A DNA stretch of 64,000 bases from Mastacembelus armatus (Eukaryota > Chordata > Actinopteri > Synbranchiformes > Mastacembelidae): assembly GCF_900324485.2 (NCBI RefSeq), contig NC_046654.1, positions 11,700,562 to 11,764,561 of the forward strand. Reading direction: 5' to 3'. The translations under genes were made by a program, and so were the position numbers. Within the stretch, counting starts at the first letter, position 1; each line of letters begins with the position of its first letter. The notes below the pieces were generated by a model. The model was not told the origin of the DNA, did no database searches, and saw only the letters and a program-made list of their open reading frames with translations. Of the stretch, positions 1 through 10,909 are shown piece by piece.

Positions 1-545
1 AGATGTGTTATAAATATTTCTTCAGCTCTCTTCAGATACTGTGTCGTCTTCCTCTTCACTGCCTCCCGACGATCCTTGTTTGGATCCACTGAAAGAGTTG
101 AAACACTAATAAAAAAAGTACTAATAGTGTATCTTAGAATAACTCTGACAGAAAAGACACTCTTCTAATTAAACCTTTGTGCTTTTGATTTAAGATAAGG
201 AACTCTAACATATGGTTGACTACTGACACCGTGGGGGGAAAAATGTTTAGCCAGCAAGGGAATCTGTGTTTAACCTTTGGTTTGTGACTTCCTGTTTTTA
301 ATCTGGCCCATGTCACATGTCAAGTACAAACACGCCTCTGCAGATTCCCTATTCGCAGCATCATCTAGCCTTAAAAATGTGTGTGAAAGACCAAATGCTT
401 GCCACTTACACTGAACCCCGTTTAGCAGTAAGTCTACGCCATTCTTATAATAACTAAAAGCTGCCTCATAGTCCTCATTGACTTCGCTGTCCAGTGCCAT
501 GCGGATCTGCTTGGCCGCCTCCACCAAGTAATCTCTCTTTGCCAT
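1..545 (-). CDS. rps6kl1: Ribosomal protein S6 kinase-like 1, N-terminal part (MIT domain); runs off the left edge
   Basis: Two coding exons are visible: 410-545 (start Met at 545) and 1-88, which continues outside the window. The protein begins [20 protein letters not shown], continues through [20 protein letters not shown], and after the splice reads [20 protein letters not shown] then RAEEIF. This closely matches the MIT (microtubule interacting and trafficking) domain of human RPS6KL1, a three-helix module that binds ESCRT-III tails; the pseudokinase-like domain would lie beyond the window. The intron runs 89-409 (minus-strand donor GTAAGT, acceptor TTTCAG), phase 1. The exon opens at 583 with frame-compatible residues QIRNK that also occur upstream in human, but the candidate upstream exon carries an in-frame stop, so I place the start at 545. 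RPS6KC1 is the closest alternative; the sequence fits RPS6KL1 better. Confidence 0.85.
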
Positions 546-729
546 TGCTGCCTTGTTTCGGATCTGTCCAGGTCCAGCTTGGCCTGAGCAAAGCACAAAA
601 AGTTATTGCTGATTCAACCGTGCTAAATTCACACATGGCAGATGTTACATCAGGAACAGAAACTGAATCTTAGGCTCTTCTGGGTGAATTAAGCTGCAGC
701 TGTCCTTAACTGTTTAGCCTGGAACTCAC

Positions 730-847
730 CTTTGCTCCCTGGTTTTTTTCAACAGCACGATACATTTCTGTCTTTTACCCCAGGGTTCAGTGCATGTCTG
801 CCTCCAGTGACTCCACACCTCAGGTCTTTGTGGTAGTGCATGATCAT
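730..847 (-). other. rps6kl1: Candidate 5' untranslated exon of rps6kl1
   Basis: On the minus strand a good acceptor (TTTCCACTGGCACAG) precedes 847 and a consensus donor (AAAG/GTGAGT) follows 730. Joined to the next exon at 583, the frame of the MIT domain meets a TGA about 20 bases before the splice, so the exon would be non-coding. It is supported only by splice signals. Confidence 0.3.
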
Positions 848-1542
848 CTGTGCCAGTGGAAACAAAGAGTTAACCTCCAGACCAGCACAGGAAGTGAGTA
901 CAAGCTTGTGCCTACTATTTCTGATGAATGGAAAGAACAGCAAATGCCCAGGATGATAGAGAAATGACTCAGTGCACTGTCACACATCTCAGGTTATGTG
1001 CATAGTTATTTATCTCTATGGGATGATAGAAACCTACACACTGCCTCGGCAGAAGTGTTCACTTCAAATTTAAAATGCACAAACCCCAAAATATATGCCA
1101 CAAAAACATGTGGGAAAAATATGCCAAACTGTTTGGCCTGAGACATCCACCCAAACACATTCTTTGCTAATAAGAAGCTTTAAAATCACCTCTTAGCAGT
1201 GGATTTCTTATTACATTATACATTCTAACAATAATGCAGTGAAGAATAATGCTGTCAGTAAACCTCCCATTCATGTAAAATATTACCTTCTTTTCCACTT
1301 AATTTAGCTAAAGACTGAAACACAAACATCACAGCTACACACCCCATCCTAGTTACAGTCATGGAGGCGATATCGTCTAAGGAGTGTTATGAAACACAAA
1401 GCCCCCATCAGTCTCCTTCATCACCAACCATCACTTGCTCAACGTGCACTTCCATAGCCACTGAATAAGCAATCCACCATATTAGATAAATGCACAAACA
1501 GTACAGAAAACCGGTGTACATGCACACACACACACACTGTAC

Positions 1543-1640
1543 CTGATATGAGGCGAACATGCTCTGGACCCTCCGCCCCTGCACCAGCAGCAGCTCATGT
1601 CTTCAGCAGCCTCAATACACTCATCTCAGAGGCAGGAGAG
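1543..1640 (-). other. rps6kl1: Candidate first (non-coding) exon and promoter edge of rps6kl1
   Basis: A donor on the minus strand (ATATCAG/GTACAG) ends a locally GC-richer stretch at 1543, rich in CAGCAG and GGAGG, as expected for a first exon near a transcription start. The ATGs inside it are not in phase with the MIT exon. The upstream end is arbitrary. From here to the olfm-A poly(A) site at about 2270 I see no gene, only unique-looking sequence. Confidence 0.3.
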
Positions 1641-2268
1641 GAGGAGAGAGCTCAGGCGAGGCTGCTGATTGGCTGAGCATGATGTCACTTTAGGGTACCA
1701 TTTCACACAAGGCGCTCACTTCCCCCCTCTCATCCTGACAGATGCTGGCCCATTTAAAGAGGAAGTGCTGTTTTTGTGTGCACTGAATGAAGGCCCTTTT
1801 CAATCCTAATTTTTAGTTAGAAAATGGATTGTGTTCAGCTTTTAGTGTTGACTACAACAAATCCCACATGAAAATTGTTCAATATGTAAAATAATTATGC
1901 ACGAATGGATTTCTTCTATGTCTTTTAGTCCCTTCTAGTGCAAATGAAAGGCTCACACTGCCTGGAATCCATAATCTGCAGGGTCTTGATGCTCAGTACC
2001 AGATGGAGCCAGGCTCCTGCCACAGCACAAAGGAGAGTCATGCACCCCCCCAAGGGAGAGCCGGCTTACAGATGGAAGGAAGCTCCAGCATGGGCTGGGT
2101 ACAGGGGGGCATTAAGCTCAAATGTTGCAACCTTATCCAAAAAGCAGAGAGGAGGGGGGCTGATCTATAATTACTTGCCCATTTTTAAAGATTCACTTAG
2201 CCATGTTTATTTTACATACATTTACTTATAAACAAAACAGGACACACGTTTGAATGCTCAGATTAGAT

Positions 2269-2274
2269 TTTATT
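2269..2274 (-). terminator. Poly(A) signal of olfactomedin gene A
   Basis: The plus strand reads TTTATT (AATAAA on the minus strand), about 100 bp past the stop codon of gene A. The flanks (GATT-AGATTTTATT) resemble those at the same place behind gene B. Confidence 0.6.
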
Positions 2275-2371
2275 GAAGAAACGAAATTGTAGTTTCTGAA
2301 TGTCACAGTGAGACTGCTGGGGAAAGATCATTTGCATCAATCACAATACAGCAGATCAAGGACAATATGCA

Positions 2372-4968
2372 TCACTCTCTGCTAAACCTCACATTGTAGG
2401 ACACATAGTAGCCATTGTTGTACATGTAGAGCTTTTGATCAGTGGGATTGTAGTGCAGGTTGACAAAATTCTCCTGGAATTTCTGAAGGGGAATACTCAT
2501 GTATTTCTCCTCTTTTGTCTTAGTGTCATAAGAGTAATAGATCTCCTCAGTGTTCACATCTCCTGGCCTGGTGGCATACATGACCCCACACACCATGAAC
2601 GCATTTCCTACTAGAGGCTTGAACGCACTAGTGGTCCACTCATCCTCAATACCAAACGATTTCTCATCTATCTTAGCGATCACAATTTTACCTTTGGCCT
2701 CCTCTGTGGCATACATTACCCACAATCCTTTCTCATCAGCCGAAAAATCTAAGTACTGGTTTGGTGAATAAGTATAGGTGAATCTTTCGCTTGCTTTGGT
2801 AAAGTGTCGGTGACTATAAACAGAAGAGGTCAGATTTAGTTTGGACATTCTGAATGGATTATCAGCCTGGAAATATACGGTGTTACCATGAACAACATAA
2901 TTGTTCCCGGTGCCTTCATAGCCTTGTGGCAGGCCATGGTGCGTAAAGGAGGACCGTTCAATGAGTTTGTCATAATTAGAGTACAGGTAGAACTCATACA
3001 CTGAGGGCCTGCTGTATGCACCATACCAGTACATTGACTCATAGCCTCGAACAGGTTTGGAGTCCTTTCCCCAGCCTCCGTACTGGTATCCTGGGTTCAG
3101 ATGAGCATTTATTTGGAATACCTTAGGCTTGCTGACACTCATAATTCCTGTGTGGTTGCAGTTACCTTGAAAGAAAGTAAAACAAATTACATTTAACTCT
3201 GTCTCATGCAAACTACTGACCTGCTACTGCCAATAATGGACTTACCAATATCTGGTGTGATGAGTTCTTGCTCCTTCTGGCACTCCTCCAGTTTCCTCTG
3301 CAGTTTAGCAAACTCAATGCGGATCACCTCGAGGTTGCTCTTGTCATAGGTCTCCAGTTGGTTGACAATGAGGGTCATGTTGTGGATCTGGAATAAATAT
3401 GCACCACATTAGGTACCACATAACCAGTAAGATCATATGAATAGTGAACCAAAGTCTTTAACTCTTTACCTCAGTATACAGGCTGTCCAGCATGGGTGAA
3501 GAGGAGTTTAGAGACTCTTTGAGCTGAGATACCAGAGCCTCAAACTCTCTGAGCTCAATCCTGAGCATCTCAAAGTCCAGTTTGATGTAATTGTCAGGAC
3601 TGCTCTCCATTATGGCCACTCTGACAGTCAGGCCCTTCAGTTCTCCTAGGAAGATATCCAGTTTGGCCCCATAGTAGACAAGCTAAATTACACACACACA
3701 CAAGTTTGTATACTGAGGAATCGATTACTGCTATATGACTGCATTGTATGATTTATCTTAACTTGAATAACATAACAACAAACAAGCAAAATATATTCTG
3801 TAGGCTACTTATTTCCCCTCATGGAATATGTGGCTATTCATTTCTTCCAGTCCTTGTTTAACTCTTTGCTATGCAGCAATATACGGTGTTAAAAACCAAA
3901 CTTAGCAGATTTTTTTTTTGGTTTTACTGTAAAATGCTAACACATACAAGGAATTTAACTCCAGTTGTTAGTGGTTCTCCCTTACCCTTTATTTGATGCT
4001 ATCTATTTATTGAGTTTATATGATTTTAATTTGGGAGTTTTTTTGAGAAATGTGTAATGTTAGTGCTTTGTGTCATATTAGCAGTAACTAGAGGTTTATA
4101 CTTTATTTACTCGCTAGTCAACTTACGCTAGCTTTGGGGCCGGAGGCTGCCTTTTGTGCAGTTTGTCACAACCAGGCATCCTTAGTGTATGTTGTCGCTA
4201 GGCAACAGGATGTTGTTTAAGGTACAAGAAGAGGTTCATTGAACTTGTCTGACTAGGCCCTCACTAGGCCATTTATTAGTTGTTGAGTTAAAGTATAATA
4301 TGTTCCTCTGAAATGTAATGACGTCATAGTATGAAGTAGCAGAAAATGGAAAGAACTGGAATAAAGTGCAGATACCTGAAAATTGTATTTAAGTGCAGTA
4401 TTTGAGTAAATGTACTTAGTTAGCTAATATTTTAGTTATTGTACTTCTGGCAACTGCAAAGGAATCTGGTAGACTACATTCAATTTGAAAATAGATAAAC
4501 AAGTAAATAAAAAAGTAATCAGGGCAAATATTACATATTGATGCTGAATTATTATTGTGTCTGTACTTACAGAGTGGTAGTCTGGCTGCTATACACACTA
4601 ACCTCAAACAAGAGAGCATGGCAGTGCTGATAATACTGTATTAAATATTGGAATCCAATGACTTAATATACAAAGGTGAGTTTGTGATTATCTATTGATG
4701 AGGAGTATATTTAAAATACATTATGTACAGTCAATTGTGAAAATGTTATTCACTTGTATAGTCAGATTTTCACTTTTAAGTCAGTGCTATTCAGCCATTA
4801 CCAAAACTCTACATACTCTGACTTTACCTACATGAACTCATAAAGGCTTACTAAACTCTTACATTATAATAAATATATATTATATATTAGACTAGTAGTA
4901 TATTTGCTTAGTATTTTTTCTATAAGCACATTTGAAAGTTTTATTGAGGTTGATATGTTTTGATGACT

Positions 4969-5033
<65 letters not shown>

Positions 5034-5404
5034 TGGCTGAACACCACTTCAAACAAAATTGAAACATAGGCAATAATCTGTTTCATGCTGACCTTATTCA
5101 TCTGAATTTCCACCTCCAGCCTCAGATTGGTGGCAACTTGCTGCATGTGTTGCACACGGTCTGCAGGGAAGCTGCTGTCAGGTAGGAACACGCTGCAAAC
5201 ACACTCCAGTCCTCCTCCAGATGTTGTCACATTACCCGATTCCCAGTCCTCCACCGGCTGCAAGAAAACTGAGTTATTTTATTTAGAGATTACTCAGTAT
5301 ACAATTAACAAAGAGCTAACAGTCAACAGTCATCTTGAAAAACTTACGAGCCAAGCCAGAGCAGGGCTCAGTATGAGGAACAGTAGCAGCAGCGTCAGAG
5401 CCAT
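2372..5404 (-). CDS. Olfactomedin-4-like secreted glycoprotein, copy A
   Basis: Five coding exons: 5348-5404, 5093-5257, 3470-3682, 3246-3387, 2372-3165; 1371 bp, 456 aa, all GT-AG with phases consistent. The start MALTLLLLFLILSPALAWL is a signal peptide ending at an ALA site. Residues about 20-75 hold a CVC motif likely to form inter-chain disulfides. Two exons (about 75-193) encode coiled-coil helices (for example [19 protein letters not shown]) that should drive oligomers. The last exon is the olfactomedin beta-propeller (about 195-456) with [42 protein letters not shown] and the partner cysteine in [11 protein letters not shown]-glycosylation sites include NHTG. Domain order and length match OLFM4, an extracellular, gut and neutrophil-type protein. 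It is the first of three tandem copies. Intron 2 (3683-5092) is enlarged by a CA/TA microsatellite. The gene family is secure; the exact orthologue name is not. Confidence 0.9.
4191..4206. promoter_or_regulatory. X-box-like inverted repeat in intron 2 of olfactomedin A
   Basis: GTTGTCGCTAGGCAAC is a near-palindrome resembling the RFX-factor X-box (GTTGCC-n-GGCAAC). It lies inside an intron of gene A. Function is only inferred from the motif. Confidence 0.3.
4968..5029. repeat. Compound (CA)n(TA)n microsatellite
   Basis: About 23 bases of CA repeat run directly into about 39 bases of TA repeat, within intron 2 of olfactomedin A and only about 60 bp from exon 2. Open frames across it encode only YIYI/CVCV and are artefacts. 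Confidence 0.95.
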
Positions 5405-5478
5405 TGTATCTCTGTATCTCTAGTCGTAGATTGTCTCTTTGTTGTCTGGTCTGATGTCTACTGTTATTGGTGGGGCTT

Positions 5479-5491
5479 ACACCTCTTATCA
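5479..5491 (-). promoter_or_regulatory. GATA-type promoter element upstream of olfactomedin A
   Basis: The minus strand reads TGATAAGAGGTGT about 75 bp before the start codon. The same element (TGATAAGAGATGT) sits at a matching distance before gene B. Both are followed by CAAAGAGACA close to the ATG, so this looks like a conserved proximal promoter block with a GATA-factor core. The transcription start is not known. Confidence 0.5.
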
Positions 5492-6275
5492 TCTTAGCAT
5501 ATGACATCATTCATGGGTCACTGGAGTTTTATTTGCATCCTTGAGATCAATGCAGGTGTCCTTATTATACACGCTGTCCTGGGTTTAGTACAGTTTTATG
5601 ATTGGGAGGCGAGAGGGTTTACTTCTAGAAGCTTTATTTAGCAATTGACAAAACTTAAGCTTTTATGTACTAACTGTTTCCTGTACTGTATATACAGACA
5701 AGTTTGCCAAGACCATAAAGCTAAATTTGAATTTTATTCAGTTTTATGAGGAGTATATTCAATTGATTACAAGTGAAGTGTTTCAGAGTAACTTAGGCTG
5801 CTTTGACACATGTAACACAGTATTTTTTAAATGAATTGGGGATACTTTTTTCCCTCAAGTATTCACACTCTTCTGATGATCCGTTATCTCATGCTGCACT
5901 ATATTGTTCTTATCTTACCCACGTTTATGATGCTGAGGACCTAAATGAGGACTGAGATGGTCCAATGCCTACAAACTCCTAACACTTACTTTTATGACAA
6001 TACCGCACAATTGCTTAGCTATTTGGAATTAATATACTTCAACTTCAAAAGAACAAAACTATCAGCAGCCTTAACCATAGTGCTGATATTTGATTTCTAA
6101 ATTGGTTGAATAATCATTTCAAGTTTTCATTTCACCACACACAAAAAAAAACCCTGATAATTGAATATCTGATGAATGGAAGAATCATATTCTTAATCAT
6201 CCTGTTCATGTTAATGTGTGGAAAAGCACATAAATATATGAAGTACAAGTAGCAGAGCACGATGCCTCCTAATTT

Positions 6276-6293
6276 AGGTCATGTTGACCTTGA
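6276..6293. promoter_or_regulatory. Perfect palindromic oestrogen response element fused to an ERR/SF-1 half-site
   Basis: AGGTCATGTTGACCT (6276-6290) is an exact IR3 nuclear-receptor palindrome, the textbook oestrogen response element. Its right arm continues as TGACCTTGA (6285-6293), the reverse of TCAAGGTCA, an extended half-site for ERR or SF-1 type receptors. It lies about 870 bp upstream of gene A and downstream of gene B. Binding is inferred. Confidence 0.6.
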
Positions 6294-6759
6294 CACTGCC
6301 ATGAAATCACTGAAAGCTAAAGGGATTGGTTCTACCTGACTTTTTGTTTTAGACTTTGTGTATATTTAGCATTTCTGTGTGCGCTTCTGATTCTGCTGTG
6401 TAGTGTAGGGTTACATCAGCTGTGACAGCTCCTGTCTCTGGGTCCACTATTCAACATTCAAATGTACAGCTTTTTTAGGTTGACTTGTAGATACAATATA
6501 TGTATGTTACCATATACTGACTGTGGACTATTATATGTTTTGTATCTTTGTCCAATTTGATAAAGATACACTAGTGATGAAACATTGGTCTGTTTGCAAT
6601 ACAGAGAGGATCAGTTTCATTTATTGATTTTGACATACTGTATATGTTTTATAGTACTGGATATCACTTGTATTCATTTAGTTTTTATTTGAATTATTTG
6701 ATTATGTGTAATACTTTTTTGTATTTCAACTGTATTAACAATACGTGTAAAATTCATAG

Positions 6760-6768
6760 TCAAGGTCA
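6760..6768 (+). promoter_or_regulatory. Second extended half-site TCAAGGTCA (ERR/SF-1 type)
   Basis: An exact TCAAGGTCA lies about 470 bp from the composite response element at 6276, in the same intergenic gap between olfactomedin copies A and B. A single 9-mer could occur by chance; its value comes from the neighbourhood. Confidence 0.4.
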
Positions 6769-6797
6769 GTGATATCATTTGAATGCTTTAGTTTGAT

Positions 6798-6803
6798 TTT
6801 ATT
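6798..6803 (-). terminator. Poly(A) signal of olfactomedin gene B
   Basis: The plus strand reads TTTATT (AATAAA on the minus strand), about 120 bp past the stop of gene B, in a context (GATTTTATT) like that behind gene A. Confidence 0.6.
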
Positions 6804-6924
6804 CAGAAAAAAAAGACAGTCTGTGAGTTATAGTACGTAGCTTTAGAGAGTCCAGTGACAAGAAGAGTTAATACAGATCATTCGTATCAATCATAATACG
6901 GTAGACCACAAAGAAGAAGAGAAA

Positions 6925-8670
6925 TCATTCTTTGTTAAATCTCACATTGTAGGACACATAGTAGCCATTGTTGTACATGTAGAGCTTCTGATCAGTTGGA
7001 TTGTAGTCAAGATTGGTGTATTTCTCCTGGAACTTCTGGAAGTGGATGTTGAGGTGTTTCTCCTCCTTGGTTTTTGTGTCATATGCATAGTAGATCTCCT
7101 CTGTGTTCAGATCCACAGACCTGGTGGCATACATGACTCCACAGACCATGAATGCATTTCCAGCCATCTGCTTGAACGCACCAGTGCGCCACTCGTCTGC
7201 AATGCCAAAAGCTTTCTCATCTAGTTTAGCAACAACAATTTTACCCTTGCTGTCCTCTGAGGCATACATTACCCACAAGCCATTTTCATCAGCTGCAAAA
7301 TCCAGGTTCTGATTTTCTGAATAACTGTATGAGAACCTTTGACTAGCAGATGGAATCACTCGGTACTCATATCTGGAACTGGTTAGATTCAGTTTGCTCA
7401 TACTAAATGGCGTGTTGATCTGGTAATAAATGCTGTTACCATGAACAATGTAATTGTTACCAGCACCTACCCACCCGTTTGGTATGGCATGGTTTTTGAA
7501 TGCAGACCTCAGAATCAGGTTTTCGTAGTTAGAGTACAAGTAGAAGTTATACACTGCTGCACTGGTGTATGCACCATAGAAGTACATTGACTCATAACCG
7601 CGAACAGGTTTGGAGTCTTTTCCCCAGCCTCCAAACTGGTAACCTGCGTTCAAATGAGCATTTACTTGTACCACCATCGGTTTGCTGATGCTCAGGATCC
7701 CGGTGTGGTTGCAGTTGCCTGGAAAGAAAATAAAAACATGTTGGCAGTGATTGGTAATTTTGGATTTGTCAGATCTTATCCACTATTATCATCTGACCTG
7801 GCAACTTACCGATATCTGGTGTGATGAGGTCTTGCTCCTTCTGGCACTCCTCCAGTTTCCTCTGCAGTTTAGCAAACTCAATGCGAATCACCTCGAGGTT
7901 GCTCTTGTCATAGGTTTCCAGTTGGTTGACAATGAGGGTCATGTTGTGGATCTGAGAATACATACAGATATTAACCTGAAATCTAGTATTCTAACTATAG
8001 ACAAAGCCATCTGATTTGCAAGTATAAGTTCAAACGGTCCTTTCACCTCAGTATACAGACTGTCGAATATAGGCGAGGAGGAGTTGAGAGACTCTTTCAG
8101 CTGTGACACCAGAATCTCAAACTCTCTGAGCTCAATCCTGAGCAGCTCGAAGTCCAGTTTGATGTAATTGTCAGCGCTGGTCTGCAGTATAGTCACTCTA
8201 ACAGTCAGGTCTTTCAGTTGTTTAAGATAAACCTCCAGTTTACCCTCATAGCTCACCATCTGAAATAAGACATGGGTCAGTGTGAACATGTTTTAACACA
8301 ACATATGTTTTCATGCTGCTTCTAAGATCTGCTGCACCTTTTTCAGTTGGATTTCCACTTCCAGGATCAGATCCTTGCTGACTTGTTGCATGTGCTGAAC
8401 CCGGTCAGCAGGGAAGGTGGTGTCTGGTAGATACACATGACAAACACACTGACCTGACTCGCCCACCGATGCAGTCACATTGCCAGACTCCCAGTCCTCC
8501 ACTGGCTGAACAAAAAAATCCCCAAAAACTTTAACACAACCGTTTTATTGTAATAAATAATAAATGAAAAATGCATTTGCAGGTTTTAGTCTGAGAAGGT
8601 AAAAGTCACTTACAATCCAAGCCAAAGTAGGACTGAGGACCGAGAGAAGCAGCAGTAGAATTGGCAACAT
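6925..8670 (-). CDS. Olfactomedin-4-like secreted glycoprotein, copy B
   Basis: Five coding exons: 8614-8670, 8338-8505, 8047-8259, 7810-7951, 6925-7718; 1374 bp, 457 aa. Exons 1, 3, 4 and 5 have exactly the lengths of those in copy A (57, 213, 142, 794 bp), and exon 2 is one codon longer. The start [19 protein letters not shown] is a signal peptide. Then come [16 protein letters not shown], coiled-coil exons, and an olfactomedin domain beginning NCNHTG and including [17 protein letters not shown] and [19 protein letters not shown]. The coil exon [13 protein letters not shown] is almost unchanged from copy A, so A and B are the more recent pair. The gene is compact (1.75 kb against 3.0 kb for A). 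An oligomeric extracellular glycoprotein is expected. Ligand and tissue cannot be read from the sequence. Confidence 0.92.
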
Positions 8671-8720
8671 GTTGTCTCAGTTCACCTCGAAAGTGTCTCT
8701 TTGGATACTTGGTCAGAGGG

Positions 8721-8742
8721 TTTTTAAAGACATCTCTTATCA
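8721..8742 (-). promoter_or_regulatory. Promoter of olfactomedin B: TATA-like box plus GATA element
   Basis: The minus strand carries TGATAAGAGATGT (8730-8742) directly followed by CTTTAAAAA, a TATA-like box about 55 bp before the start codon. The GATA block is shared with gene A, while the TATA-like box is clearer here. This arrangement suits a tissue-restricted secreted-protein gene. Confidence 0.5.
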
Positions 8743-9486
8743 CAGCATCACAGACACCTTCTGTCTTCCCACTGTTACTGTTTGCCATCTCTGGAACATC
8801 AACAGAAGAACAGATGTTGGTTCACAAGTAGCCTATGACAGACATTATCCATGTTTGCACACATTAAGCTTTGAGAAATCCACTACGTCAGGTTTGGTTG
8901 GAACACTGGGTGTGGATGTGAAAAACGCCATATGTAGTCATTTCAGTCTGCACCTTGTTTATGGTATGTTAACTGACAGCATGTGATGAAGTCATCATAT
9001 CCACAGGTAGATATTACACTGACTCAGGACTGGAATTTAATTTAGTTTAATACTTAATTCTGGATCATACTTCTTTGTATGGCCACCACCTCTAAAGTGA
9101 AGGAATTGGATCATATTTTCTTTAATGCTTTCTCTCCCACATAATTAATTGCATAATCCGATGCATGTGACTTGGGTTGTGCTTTTGAAGAGCAGATTTC
9201 ATAAGAATGGGCATATTGTGGCTTGAGGAAATAACGTTTAAGTTAAATGCTGACTCAAAGATTACGAAATCTCTCTGACGGCAGTTTTAAAGGAAACTTA
9301 AAACTGAGCCCCTGATATGAAAAGCAGTAGTAGTTAATTTAGCAAAGGTTTGATTATTTATACACCATTGAGTGGAAACTGTAGTGTCTGTAACTGTAAC
9401 TGTAATGATTCCCATTCAGTTACAGAAGGAGGCATTTATCTCTTTCACCAAACACTGCAGCTGCAGTGTTTGTACAGACAGGAGAC

Positions 9487-9848
9487 ATCCATCCATTATC
9501 TATACCCACTTATTCCTTAACCAGGGTCACGGGGATCTGCTGGAGCCTATCCCAACTCTCTTTGGGTGGAAGGCAGGGGTCCACCCTGGACAGGTCACCA
9601 GTCCATCACAGGGCCACATAGAGACAAACAACCTCACACACTCACACTCACTCCTATGGGCAATTTAGAGTCACCAATCAACCTGACATACATGTTTTTG
9701 GACTGTGAGAGGAAACAGGAGTACCTGGAGTAAACCCACACAAGCACAGGGAGAACATGCAAACTCTACACAGAAAGGCCGGATTGCGAACCCAGGCCCT
9801 TCTTGCTGTGAGGCAACAGTGCTAACCACTCAACCACCATGCTGGCCT
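9487..9848. repeat. Teleost dispersed repeat (LINE-tail or SINE-like), one copy
   Basis: The block opens with CATCCATCCATTATCTATAC and closes with ACCACTCAACCACCATGCTG. Inside it has familiar teleost repeat phrases such as TTTGGACTGTGAGAGGAAAC, GGGAGAACATGCAAACTCTA and CTTGCTGTGAGGCAACAGTG. I recognise this as a very common fish interspersed repeat, probably a non-autonomous retroposon or the tail of an L2-type LINE; the family name is tentative. It sits between olfactomedin copies B and C and has no coding capacity. The flanking gaps (8750-9480 and 9850-10790) show nothing else recognisable. Confidence 0.75.
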
Positions 9849-10791
9849 GACAGGAGACATATAAAAGGAAAAGAACCTTACAGCTTATTTGTGAGTGGAG
9901 TTTAAAGTTTAATGAATACACATGCAGGACATACATACAGTAAACCAAAGGTCCCAGGATGATTTGATGAGTATGAAAATGATGTGCTTTGTTTCACCGT
10001 TACTGCAACTCAACAGGTCCTTTTTATAGCTGGCATTGTAAAATGTCTTGACAGGCCTTAATTAATATATTTAAACACCAATATGCATTTGAATCAACAT
10101 CTCTATAAAGGTTTCAAATAAAGCTGAACATTATCACCTTAAAAAAAATCTTGTATTAGACTGCGTTGGTTTTTGCTAAGTGTCTTATAAACACTGAGAG
10201 GAGCAAAATAAAAATAAAGTGTGACAGGATTAGACTTTATTCTTATCACTGTCAGGTTGCACAATGGTAGGACTGTTGACAGTTATTAGAGATTTTGACT
10301 TTCCATAGTAGGAAAACATCCCACTAAGCAATGACAGTGTGACAGTGTCAGCACTCACTAGAGCAGGACCTGGAGCAGCCAAATCAAATTCAGCCATGAT
10401 TCATTTCATTATTTGTGCTTGTGTCTTTCCTACTGTGACATGTAAAAATATCTTCTATAAGCACCTTAGAAAAATTAAATGGCAATGAGAGAGCAAAGAT
10501 AATGATTCCTAATTAGTAATGATTTAAGTATGCAAATGCTAAAAGTAGAAATTACTTTCTGTAACTTTTTTTTTTACAGATGTTTATGGAATTAACACTA
10601 ATAATGTTTAGGTCAAGTAAATTGATAATTATTTCTATTATAAATCAAAATTCAGCTTTATGTCTACTTTCTTACAGAATCAGAAACCATTACTACTCCA
10701 AATGAAGAATTATGGTATAAAATAAACAAAGTCAGTAGTATCAGAGTAAGTATTTGCCCAAGAACACATCTGACATGCATTGCTTATGAGA

Positions 10792-10797
10792 TTTATT
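10792..10797 (-). terminator. Poly(A) signal of olfactomedin gene C
   Basis: The plus strand reads TTTATT (AATAAA on the minus strand), about 115 bp past the stop codon, the same spacing as in copies A and B. Confidence 0.5.
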
Positions 10798-10909
10798 TAG
10801 CAATTAAGTAAAAGAAGGATACATGATGTGCCATGTAAAGTACAGGGGAAAAGTAAGAAATACAATCACTGTTTTATCCATGAGACTTCAGTAAATCACA
10901 CATAAAGAC

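Noticed and set aside
1938-2231. 97-codon plus-strand frame upstream of olfactomedin A's 3' end
   Set aside because: Low similarity to anything known, no splice context, lies in an intergenic gap.
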